From Methylomonas methanica (GTDB lineage: Bacteria; Pseudomonadota; Gammaproteobacteria; Methylococcales; Methylomonadaceae): a DNA stretch of 64,000 bases. The stretch lies in the NCBI RefSeq assembly GCF_001644035.1, contig NZ_LUUG01000098.1:1-64000 (forward strand), read 5' to 3'. Every line of letters begins with the position of its first letter. Position 1 is the first letter of the stretch. Made by a program: the position numbers and the translations under genes. The notes under the pieces are model-generated. The model did not search any database. It saw only the letters and a program-made list of their open reading frames with translations, and had not been told where the DNA came from. Below are positions 56,781 to 64,000 of this stretch, piece by piece.

Positions 56781-57590
56781 ATGTCTTACATTTTGAATGC
56801 ATTGCGCAAATCCGAACGAGAACGCCAAGCCATGCAGCCCGACACCGTGACCAGTCGCATCGCTGTTCAGCAAACACCCGAACGGCAAAGCCTGACCAAG
56901 ATCATTGTCGTACTGGTCCTGTTAAATTTGGCGATTCTGACCTATTTTCTCGGCATCGCGCCGCAACCACCCGCAGACAAAGCGCCGCCCGTCGCCACTA
57001 TCGAATATCCCGCGCCGTTACTGGCGAAAACAAACCCGCCGCTTCCAGCCGATAGCCCTGCAAAACCGGCTAGGATGTCTCCCGCGCCCAAAATGGAGCA
57101 GCCTCGCAACCCGACGCCGGCAGCTGAGAAACTTGTAACTAACACGAAACAACCGGTCGAGCCGGTCCCACGGGTTAAACCGCCCGTGGCGCCGCAGCAG
57201 CCGGTAAAGCCTGTCCCGACGGTCATCACCCAATCAACGCCGACTAGCAAACCGATTACCGAGCCGGAACCGCGTTCAAGCATGATTCCGCAACAGCTCT
57301 CAGAACCCGGCGAACCTGCGGCCAAAAAACCGGAACCCGTCAAAACCGCGCCAGCGCAGAACGATTTGCCCACTTTACAAGACTTGCCGCCGGAGGTGCG
57401 CCTATCGCTGCCCAGTCTGCCGATCAATGTATTTAGCTATTCATCAACGCCGACGGAGCGTTTCGTGATGATAGACATGATCAAATACGTTCCCGGCCAG
57501 ACCATCAAAAACCAGTTGGAACTGAAAGAAATAGTAGAGGACGGGATTATCGTCCGCTACGACGGCCGAGTGTTCAAGATCAAACGTTAA
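56781..57590 (+). CDS. gspB: GspB-like type II secretion assembly protein
   Basis: This 269-aa protein begins MSYILNALRKSERERQ, the typical GspB start, then one membrane helix (about residues 40-60), a long Pro/Lys/Thr-rich linker spanning the periplasm, and a C-terminal GspB domain (LPINVFSYSSTPTERFVMID, then EDGIIVRYDGRVFKIKR). It pairs with GspA to insert the secretin. The other gsp genes are not in this window. Confidence 0.9.
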   Translation: MSYILNALRKSERERQAMQPDTVTSRIAVQQTPERQSLTKIIVVLVLLNLAILTYFLGIAPQPPADKAPPVATIEYPAPLLAKTNPPLPADSPAKPARMSPAPKMEQPRNPTPAAEKLVTNTKQPVEPVPRVKPPVAPQQPVKPVPTVITQSTPTSKPITEPEPRSSMIPQQLSEPGEPAAKKPEPVKTAPAQNDLPTLQDLPPEVRLSLPSLPINVFSYSSTPTERFVMIDMIKYVPGQTIKNQLELKEIVEDGIIVRYDGRVFKIKR

Positions 57591-57598
57591 TAGCTGCT

Positions 57599-57623
57599 GG
57601 CGGAACACCTATCGGCTTCCGCC
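57599..57623 (+). terminator. Candidate terminator after gspB
   Basis: GGCGGAA and TTCCGCC form a perfect 7-bp stem with an 11-nt loop, followed after seven bases by TTTT. It lies between two convergent genes and may serve both. Confidence 0.4.
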
Positions 57624-57664
57624 CGACTCGTTTTAAGGTGCTTGGAATTCGTTCACAGTCAAGC

Positions 57665-59152
57665 TCAAAAACTATATTTGGCAGAAAACTGCACCCGCTG
57701 TAACGCGCCGTCCCGACCATCGATCAACTCGCGCGTCGCATAGGTATATTCCACTCCCAACATCGCCTGACTGACCGGACTCCAGAGCAGATTGGCATGC
57801 ACGGACTGCACCTGGTGGGTCAGCACAGTATTGGCATACGTCGGGTAATCCGCCTGCGCAAAGCCATAGGTCACATTAGAGCGCCATTGTTTATCCCACC
57901 AATGTTGATAAGACAACATCCCGCCATAAGCTTCGACCAATTCGATAACGCCATGTTGATCGAGCGCCGCGTCGGCGAACGTGTTGTTGGTGGACGCATA
58001 GCGCGCATCGCCTTTGCCGTAATGCGCCATAAAGCGAATATTATCCAAACCGAAGGTACTTATCCGACCGGCCATATTGACGCCGCCGCCCCACTCGGCT
58101 TGTCGATAACCCGTCGAGCCATTCGTATAGCGCAGCTGTCTGCCGACCGCCGCCAAGGACACATTCCCCCAGTTCGGATTCAGATTGAGCCTCGCCATCA
58201 TATCCGGATAGCGATCAGCGTTGGGCGTGGTGTAATAACCCGCATCCAGATTGGGATTGGCGCTTTTGCTTAATGAGGCTTCCAGCGCACTATCTACCCA
58301 CAAACGGCTGCGCGGGGCCTCCAGCGCCACTTGCCACTCCATCGGCGTATCCAACCAAGTAAACGGCTCGCTCCAGCGCACCAAGGACTGGCGTAGACTG
58401 CTGACTGCACCTGCCGAACCGCCGACATCCAAGGTATCGGGTAAGGCCGCGACATTAAGATAGGTCGTCCAGGTCTGTCCGGCCAGAAAATGCCCGACAG
58501 ACCCATAGGCATGCCGCAAGCGCGGCGTGTAAGTATAGGTAGCAGGGTCGCCAAAGAAATCCAGTTCGATATAGGTATTTATATCGCCCCACGTATTTGG
58601 GGTAAACGATTTAAACCACAAACGGCTTTCCTTGCTATGGAAGGCAATTTGGCCGCGCTCGCCGGCCGCACCGACCGGAATTTGCGCCATTGCCAATTGT
58701 TGATCTCCTAAGCGATCACGTCCGGCACTGACGCTGTTAAACAGCGTATCCATTTTTACGAATCCGCCCAAACCGACGGACGTGTCGCTACCGGGAATTT
58801 TAAACGTGCCTTTTACATCGCCGATGGTCACCGCCGGTTTCTCTTTGGTTTTATCGTTAACGGTTCCAGAGCTGGCAAGTACCGGCGCTGCCGATGCCTC
58901 CATGGCATGGGCCGTATTGCCAAGCGGTGACTTACTGGCAGCGACTTGCTCGGCACGGTAATTTTGCAACTCCTGTTCCAACTGCTCTATCCGGGTATTG
59001 GAACGCTCAACCTGGCTCTGTAACTGAGTCACTTGCTGACTCAAGGCTTTCAGCAAAGTCTTGATATCCTCATCGGCGGCCTGCACGGGACTTATCGTCC
59101 AGCAACACAGAAATATCGTAAGTATCTTAAGCAATAGCGGCAATTTGCTCAT
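57665..59152 (-). CDS. DcaP-like outer membrane porin
   Basis: This 495-aa protein has a signal peptide, an N-terminal coiled coil (about residues 30-65, LLKALSQQVTQLQSQVERSNTRI), a low-complexity linker and a beta-barrel beginning SVGLGGFVKMDTLFN and ending in SAKYSF with the C-terminal Phe required for barrel assembly. The coiled coil plus barrel is the DcaP-type trimeric porin layout, used for dicarboxylic acids or other small molecules. The solute is unknown. The gene follows a cytochrome-like lipoprotein gene by 3 nt, so the two form an operon. Confidence 0.85.
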   Translation of the reverse strand: MSKLPLLLKILTIFLCCWTISPVQAADEDIKTLLKALSQQVTQLQSQVERSNTRIEQLEQELQNYRAEQVAASKSPLGNTAHAMEASAAPVLASSGTVNDKTKEKPAVTIGDVKGTFKIPGSDTSVGLGGFVKMDTLFNSVSAGRDRLGDQQLAMAQIPVGAAGERGQIAFHSKESRLWFKSFTPNTWGDINTYIELDFFGDPATYTYTPRLRHAYGSVGHFLAGQTWTTYLNVAALPDTLDVGGSAGAVSSLRQSLVRWSEPFTWLDTPMEWQVALEAPRSRLWVDSALEASLSKSANPNLDAGYYTTPNADRYPDMMARLNLNPNWGNVSLAAVGRQLRYTNGSTGYRQAEWGGGVNMAGRISTFGLDNIRFMAHYGKGDARYASTNNTFADAALDQHGVIELVEAYGGMLSYQHWWDKQWRSNVTYGFAQADYPTYANTVLTHQVQSVHANLLWSPVSQAMLGVEYTYATRELIDGRDGALQRVQFSAKYSF

Positions 59153-59155
59153 CGT

Positions 59156-59632
59156 TTAACCCCCAAGCCTTCTAAACAAGGCATGACAAGAGGTACAAGT
59201 CGTGTTGATTTCATGCAAACTATCTGGAATGGCGTCTATATGGTTTTGCTCGGCAAGCTGCTGCAATTGCTGCATCTCTTCCCGCAACTTGCTGGCTAGG
59301 GCCAAAAACGCGGTTTGTTCGGCCGCGTTTAACTGCAAGCCAGGCATACGAGCAATCATGATCTCGACGTTAGCCGCCAAATCCCGCGCTGCTTCCCCGA
59401 TTTGCCGCGAATATTTGCGGCGCTCGACGTCTAATTGCTGCTCGGTCATAAACCGCTCATGCATCAGGCTGTCCATCCTATCCATCAGTTCATGCAAGCG
59501 ATTGTCCCGCACCGCATGCAAGGCTGGCTGGCCGGTTTGGCTGCGTCCGCCCTCCAAGTGCGCATACTGATTACTTTGACTGGAACAAGCGCTCAATATC
59601 AAGACTATCGCCGATAGATATAGGGTTTTCAT
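59156..59632 (-). CDS. Cytochrome c'-like lipoprotein
   Basis: From ATG 59632 the product is 158 aa with a lipobox (LILSAC) and a helical-bundle domain ending in TTCTSCHALFRRLGG, a c-type haem site at the very C-terminus as in cytochrome c'/c556. The helices match a four-helix bundle. Anchored in the membrane, it may bind haem and gases or shuttle electrons. The longer frame to 59737 adds a non-signal N-terminus and is rejected. Followed 3 nt later by the porin gene. Confidence 0.8.
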   Translation of the reverse strand: MKTLYLSAIVLILSACSSQSNQYAHLEGGRSQTGQPALHAVRDNRLHELMDRMDSLMHERFMTEQQLDVERRKYSRQIGEAARDLAANVEIMIARMPGLQLNAAEQTAFLALASKLREEMQQLQQLAEQNHIDAIPDSLHEINTTCTSCHALFRRLGG

Positions 59633-59799
59633 GCGTTGCGCTCCGGTTCGATCAATCTGAAAGATGCGGCGATTAGCCGCATCATGGTCCGGTTTAAGTG
59701 TACCCGATTCCGGTAGGGATATTTTTTCAGTCGCCATCTAGGGTAGCGTTCGCAGTTTAGGTATCATGCTGCTTCCGTTCTGCCGACAGGATACCGCCT

Positions 59800-62673
59800 A
59801 TGTCACTTCTCGATTCGCTGTCCCAGCACACAGTGCTATTACCGGATGAACTGCGCACCTTGGCCGCCGACTTTTGTTCTCAACTCGACGAAAAACTGAG
59901 TCCGGAGCAACGCCAAATTTTCGGCAACGAAGTATTTTCCGCTTCGGTGCTAAAAGTATGTGTTTGCAGCCAATTCATCAGTGACAGCTGGCTGCGCAAT
60001 CCTGATCTGATTCCGGACCTGGTAACATCGACTGATTTATTCGCCCCCTTGCGCCGCGCCGATTATGCCGCCGCATTGCAACAGAGCGGCAACGCCGAAG
60101 GCGAACCCGCATTAGCCAAGCAATTACGCTTATTCCGCCGCCGGGAGATGATCAGAATCGCCTGGCGCGATCTGGCCGGCTGGTCCGATCTGGACGAAAC
60201 CCTGACCGATCTAACCGCACTGGCTGAGGCCTGCATTCAAACCGCGCTGGATTTTTTATACCGCCAGGCTTGCGCGCGCTGGGGCACACCGACGCTGGCC
60301 GACGGCACGCCGTTTAATATCGTGGTGCTGGGGATGGGCAAACTCGGCGCCTGGGAACTGAATTATTCTTCCGACATAGACCTGATCTTTGCCTACGCCG
60401 AGGACGGCGTTTTAACCGAGAAGAAAGAAATCAGTTACGGCGAATTTTTCACCCGCATCTGTCGGTCGCTGGTAAAAATGCTGGACGAAATAACCGTGGA
60501 CGGTTTTGTGTTCCGCACCGACGTGCGCTTGCGGCCATTCGGCGATAGCGGCCCGTTGATTATGAATTTCGACGGCATGGAGCAATACTATCTAACTCAA
60601 GCCAGAGAATGGGAACGCTATGCGATGATCAAGGCCCGGCAAGTGGCCGGGGACTTTAACACCGGCAAGCAACTGGCAGCGCTGATCAAACCGTTTGTCT
60701 ATCGCCGCTATCTGGATTACGGCGCTTTCGAGGAATTGCGCTCTTTAAAGTTCCAGATTGCCCAGGAGCTGAAACGCCGCGACCGCGCCGACAATGTCAA
60801 GCTCGGCCCCGGCGGTATCCGCGAAGTAGAATTTATCGGCCAGGCCTTTCAATTGATCCGCGGCGGCCAGGACATCGCCTTGCAGCAACGCGAAATCCAG
60901 ACCATCCTCACTGTACTCGAAGAACTGGAGTTGATGATCGTAGAGGATGTGGCAACCTTAAAATTTGCCTACCGGTTTTTGCGGCGCGTGGAAAACCATA
61001 TCCAGCAATATCAGGACAAACAAACGCACGACCTGCCCGGCAATCCGCTGGTGCAACGGATTTTGGCCTATTCGCTGGACTTCGAGGATTGGAGCGCGTT
61101 CAAAGCCGAGTTGGACCAAGTGCGGGAATCGGTGCAGGACATTTTCGAGCAGGTGTTTTCGCTCAGCGACCAGGACAATAAACAACAAAGCGCCCGCTTG
61201 ATATGGTCCAGCTGCGCCGACAACGAACTGGCGCTGGAAGCGCTGGCTGACTATGGCTTTGCCGATCCACTGAACCTACAAAAAGCCCTCGTCGATTTTA
61301 AGGAATCGCATGCCATTAAACGCATGACCAGCAAGGGCGCCGGCGTGTTGGACCGCTTAATGCCGCAACTGATAGAACAAGTATCAAACAGCGAAAACGC
61401 CGACGCAACCTTGCTGCGCATTCTGGATTTATTCGAAGCCGTGGCCGGCCGCAATGTGTATCTGGCTTTGCTGGCCGAAAACCCGGACGCATTGAATCAG
61501 CTGATCAAGCTGGCGGCCGCCAGCCCGTGGATTTGCGAATATTTATCGCTGTATCCGATTCTATTCGACGAATTACTGGATACCCGTTCGCTCTACGACC
61601 CGCTGCAAAAGCAGGCCTTGCGCGAGGACTTGCAACGCGAACTGGCCCGCGTCGATACCCAGGACAGCGAACAACTGATGATTGCATTACGCCAGTTCAA
61701 GCACTTGAACGTGTTACGGGTAGCTGCCGCCGACATCATGGGCGTAATTCCGGTGATGATCGTCAGCGATTATTTAACCTGGACCGCCGAAGCCATTCTG
61801 GAACAGGTCTTGCGGTGCGCCTGGCACATGCTGGTCAGTAAGCATGGCCACCCGCCCGGCACCGGCCCTAATCCACAAAATTTCGCGATCATTGCCTTCG
61901 GTAAATTTGGCGGTATCGAACTGGGCTATGGCTCCGACCTGGATTTAGTATTTTTATACGCGTGCGCCGACGGCGACGCGCAAACCAACGGCGAAAAGCC
62001 AATCAATGCCGGCCAGTTTTATTTACGTCTGGGCCAAAAAATCCGCCATATTCTGGATACCAAAATGCTGTCCGGCATCCTCTATGAGGCCGATTTACGT
62101 TTGCGGCCCAACGGCGACTCGGGCCTGCTGGTTACGCATATCGACCATTACGAAGCATATTTAAAAAACGAGGCCTGGACCTGGGAACATCAAGCCTTGG
62201 TTCGCGGCCGTTTCGTGGCCGGCGACGAAAGCTTAAAACACAGCTACGAAGCAATCCGCGGCCGGATTTTAGCCTTACCGCGAGATCGAGAAGAATTGAA
62301 AACCCAGGTGCGGGAGATGCGCGAAAAAATGCGCGATAACCTGGCCCCGAAAGACCCGGCGGTATTCGATCTGAAGCAAAGCCAGGGCGGCATCGCCGAC
62401 ATTGAATTTATCGTCCAGTTCGGCGTACTGGCCGAAACCGCGCAGCAGCCGAGTCTGGCGACTTACACCGACAACGTCCGCCTGCTGGAAGGCTTGCAAA
62501 AGCATGGTTTTATTTCCCCGGTCGATGCCGCGCTGTTAAAACGGGCCTATTGCGCCTATCGCGATTACGGACATCATCAGGTTCTGCAAGGCCTTAGCGC
62601 CACTGCGCACAGTGACGAGTTTCAAGAACTGCGCGCCGAAGTGGAGCGGATATGGCAACAGTTTATGCTGTGA
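59800..62673 (+). CDS. glnE: Bifunctional glutamine synthetase adenylyltransferase/deadenylase
   Basis: This 957-aa GlnE adds and removes AMP on glutamine synthetase in response to PII and glutamine. Two nucleotidyltransferase domains are visible: LGMGKLGAWELNYSSDIDLIF near residue 184 (deadenylase half) and FGKFGGIELGYGSDLDLVFLY near 700 (adenylylase half), each with its GSDxD-type metal pair, separated by helical regulatory domains. Full length and intact. Confidence 0.95.
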   Translation: MSLLDSLSQHTVLLPDELRTLAADFCSQLDEKLSPEQRQIFGNEVFSASVLKVCVCSQFISDSWLRNPDLIPDLVTSTDLFAPLRRADYAAALQQSGNAEGEPALAKQLRLFRRREMIRIAWRDLAGWSDLDETLTDLTALAEACIQTALDFLYRQACARWGTPTLADGTPFNIVVLGMGKLGAWELNYSSDIDLIFAYAEDGVLTEKKEISYGEFFTRICRSLVKMLDEITVDGFVFRTDVRLRPFGDSGPLIMNFDGMEQYYLTQAREWERYAMIKARQVAGDFNTGKQLAALIKPFVYRRYLDYGAFEELRSLKFQIAQELKRRDRADNVKLGPGGIREVEFIGQAFQLIRGGQDIALQQREIQTILTVLEELELMIVEDVATLKFAYRFLRRVENHIQQYQDKQTHDLPGNPLVQRILAYSLDFEDWSAFKAELDQVRESVQDIFEQVFSLSDQDNKQQSARLIWSSCADNELALEALADYGFADPLNLQKALVDFKESHAIKRMTSKGAGVLDRLMPQLIEQVSNSENADATLLRILDLFEAVAGRNVYLALLAENPDALNQLIKLAAASPWICEYLSLYPILFDELLDTRSLYDPLQKQALREDLQRELARVDTQDSEQLMIALRQFKHLNVLRVAAADIMGVIPVMIVSDYLTWTAEAILEQVLRCAWHMLVSKHGHPPGTGPNPQNFAIIAFGKFGGIELGYGSDLDLVFLYACADGDAQTNGEKPINAGQFYLRLGQKIRHILDTKMLSGILYEADLRLRPNGDSGLLVTHIDHYEAYLKNEAWTWEHQALVRGRFVAGDESLKHSYEAIRGRILALPRDREELKTQVREMREKMRDNLAPKDPAVFDLKQSQGGIADIEFIVQFGVLAETAQQPSLATYTDNVRLLEGLQKHGFISPVDAALLKRAYCAYRDYGHHQVLQGLSATAHSDEFQELRAEVERIWQQFML

Positions 62674-62694
62674 CGCTGACCGTATGAAAATGCA

Positions 62695-62747
62695 GGGGCG
62701 GATTCATTCGCCCTATCGGCGGTTCCTTCGGCGAGTTGATTCGCCCC
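62695..62747. repeat. Short palindromic GGGGCGAAT repeat
   Basis: GGGGCGGATTCATTCGCCC is followed by GGCGAGTTGATTCGCCCC, which together form an inverted repeat pairing GGGGCGGATTCA with TTGATTCGCCCC apart from two mismatches. It lies between glnE and the RNase gene. Confidence 0.55.
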
Positions 62748-62771
62748 ACATTGTAAAACCTGGAGCAATTT

Positions 62772-63404
62772 ATGAAATATTGGTTACTGCTGTGTTTGGC
62801 AGCGTTCTCGACCCAGCTAGCCGCCAAAGGCAAGCCCGGCAAGTTCGACGCTTATGTGCTGGCCTTATCCTGGTCCCCAACCTATTGCGAAGAACAACCC
62901 AAAGACCGCGAACAATGCGGCAAGAAACTGGGCTTGGTGCTGCATGGCCTATGGCCGCAATACCAGGTCGGCTATCCAAGTTTTTGCACCAAGGAAGCCT
63001 ATGCGCCTAGCCAAGCTCAAGCGTTTCCTGAGCTATATCCCTCAGAATTTTTATTCGAACACGAATGGGAAAAACACGGCACCTGCTCCGGACTAACCCA
63101 AACCGGTTATTTTCAATTATCGCAGTCGCTGAAAGGCAAAGTCACCATCCCGGAGGACTACCAAAATCCGCAAAAACCTTTCAGAACCACGGCGGATGGA
63201 CTGAAAAATGCCTTTACCGGGGCCAACCCGTGGCTGAAAGAACCAGCCATCGTCCCGTTCTGTAGCGGCGGGGGACGCTTCTTCAAGGAGATCTTCGTGT
63301 GCTTGGATAAACGCGGCGCAGCAGTGGGTTGCGGCGCCGACGTGCTGAAAAGCGCAGCGAAGTCTTGCGGGCAAAAGGATTTTTTGGTGCGCAATATTAA
63401 ATAG
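62772..63404 (+). CDS. Secreted RNase T2-family ribonuclease
   Basis: This 210-aa protein has a signal peptide (LLLCLAAFSTQLAA) and both RNase T2 active-site blocks: LVLHGLWPQ (about residues 56-64) and HEWEKHGTC (about 97-105), with the catalytic His residues. Several Cys pairs fit the family disulphides. It should be a periplasmic or secreted non-specific RNase of the RNase I type. Confidence 0.92.
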   Translation: MKYWLLLCLAAFSTQLAAKGKPGKFDAYVLALSWSPTYCEEQPKDREQCGKKLGLVLHGLWPQYQVGYPSFCTKEAYAPSQAQAFPELYPSEFLFEHEWEKHGTCSGLTQTGYFQLSQSLKGKVTIPEDYQNPQKPFRTTADGLKNAFTGANPWLKEPAIVPFCSGGGRFFKEIFVCLDKRGAAVGCGADVLKSAAKSCGQKDFLVRNIK

Positions 63405-63406
63405 CT

Positions 63407-63430
63407 GCGCCGGCTTTAGCGCGATTTTTT
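63407..63430 (+). terminator. Weak candidate terminator after the RNase gene
   Basis: A short GCGC stem with an 8-nt loop is followed by GATTTTTT. The stem is only four bases, so this is tentative. Confidence 0.35.
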
Positions 63431-63505
63431 GACGATTGCCAGCCTCGCAACCGTCAGGTTAAAAGACGTAAACTTGCTATCCACTCTATATAAACGGAGA
63501 CGGCC

Positions 63506-64000
63506 ATGCGTAGCGAAATCAACATTAGTCCCAAGGGTTTGCAAGTCAGAGCGATCGCCGGCACTTACGTAGCGTTGTTGGCATTTAGCTGCCCCAAAGC
63601 CTATTGCAGCGGTTTACTCGGCTTTGGTATCCGCCGCGAAGATCATGAAAACGGCGAAGTGACTTGGTTACGCGGCTTGAAGCGCTTCGATCTACCCGGC
63701 GATGAAGGCTACAGCGTCAGCTCCCGTTATCACCCGATCCAGAAATTTCATTGGGGCGACTACACCACCAAGCCTGGCCGTACGTATACTTACATCGTAC
63801 ACGCCCTGACCGGAAAACCGGGCGCATTAAAGACTTTCGAATCCGTTGCAGTGCAAGTCCGTTGCGAACAACCGGTCGCCGTCGGCAACAAGGGCCATGC
63901 CGTGCATTTCAACCGCAGCGCAGCCGCCAGCCAGGCTTTCACGTCGCGTTTTCCCCTCCTGCCGCCCGGCGAAATCGTCGATCAGAACGCGCGCCGCTGG
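63506..64000 (+). CDS. Phospholipase D-like protein, N-terminal part
   Basis: From ATG 63506 (GGAG about 7 nt upstream) the frame stays open for 165 codons to the window end. The N-terminal segment, with LLGFGIRREDHENGEVTWLRGLKRF, then HPIQKFHWGDYTTKPGRTYTYIVHAL, is the ancillary domain seen ahead of phospholipase D catalytic domains in a group of bacterial PLD-like proteins. The HKD motifs themselves are outside the window, so the enzymatic identity is inferred. A trailing protein of several hundred residues is expected. Confidence 0.65.
   Translation, partial: MRSEINISPKGLQVRAIAGTYVALLAFSCPKAYCSGLLGFGIRREDHENGEVTWLRGLKRFDLPGDEGYSVSSRYHPIQKFHWGDYTTKPGRTYTYIVHALTGKPGALKTFESVAVQVRCEQPVAVGNKGHAVHFNRSAAASQAFTSRFPLLPPGEIVDQNARRW

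Noticed and set aside
59632-59737. N-terminal extension of the cytochrome c'-like lipoprotein
   Set aside because: It would place 35 charged residues before the lipoprotein signal, which must be N-terminal.

Overview
The window looks like chromosome of a gammaproteobacterium, most likely a Methylococcales methanotroph of the Methylomonas type. This is inferred from the rpsU-yqeY-dnaG-rpoD-tRNA-Ile2 block, an N-type ATPase operon, copper-handling genes, a VPLPx-CTERM exosortase substrate and a corrinoid methyl-transfer operon. No methane monooxygenase gene lies in the window, so the assignment is not proven.

Layout. 0-3.4 kb: transketolase tail, a small exported repeat protein, a cytosolic-looking protein made of about 19 GVAKYL repeats, and small envelope proteins. 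3.4-6.7 kb: pterin/folate genes (pteridine reductase, folK, folB), plsY and tsaD. 6.7-11.2 kb: macromolecular-synthesis operon (rpsU, yqeY, dnaG, rpoD) with two recognisable sigma70 promoters, then a CAT-anticodon tRNA. 11.3-16.8 kb: SAM cycle and use (metK, ahcY, bioA), rsmE and a CPBP protease. 17.8-27.6 kb: N-ATPase genes in the order atpD-C-Q-B-E-F-A-G, interrupted by a lytic transglycosylase gene where atpR is expected and by an opposite-strand acyltransferase-3/SGNH gene between atpE and atpF. 27.6-31.5 kb: a ParE-type toxin-antitoxin pair, then a FisR-like sigma54 activator divergent from a persulfide dioxygenase and TauE/SafE exporter, with a strong -24/-12 promoter. 31.6-35.6 kb: copper genes (CueO-like oxidase, HMA-UreH2 membrane protein), psiE and a His-rich exported protein. 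35.8-40.5 kb: a very large fusion of Ycf48-like propeller repeats to a KAP P-loop NTPase.

40.9-50.9 kb: a tightly overlapping minus-strand operon encoding corrinoid activator (RACo), corrinoid protein, UroD-type methyltransferase, DUF1638 protein, GAF histidine kinase and REC-PAS-GGDEF-EAL protein, divergent from two more two-component genes. The methyltransferase seems to have lost two of three zinc ligands, and signalling genes are built into the operon, which suggests C1 sensing rather than simple catabolism. 51-53 kb: a DUF815 ATPase and oxyR with a matching OxyR box. 53.4-55.2 kb: a VPLPx-CTERM protein followed by two facing copies of a roughly 325-nt chain of hairpins. Stem sequences differ between the copies but stay paired, while several loops are conserved; this is the strongest candidate for an undescribed element. 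55.2-64 kb: gspA/gspB, a DcaP-like porin with a cytochrome c'-like lipoprotein, glnE, an RNase T2 and the start of a phospholipase D-like protein.

Short intergenic palindromes with a GCGAAGCG-type loop recur through the window (21.2, 40.7, 54.5, 54.6 and 55.1 kb). No CRISPR array, IS transposase or rRNA was seen.
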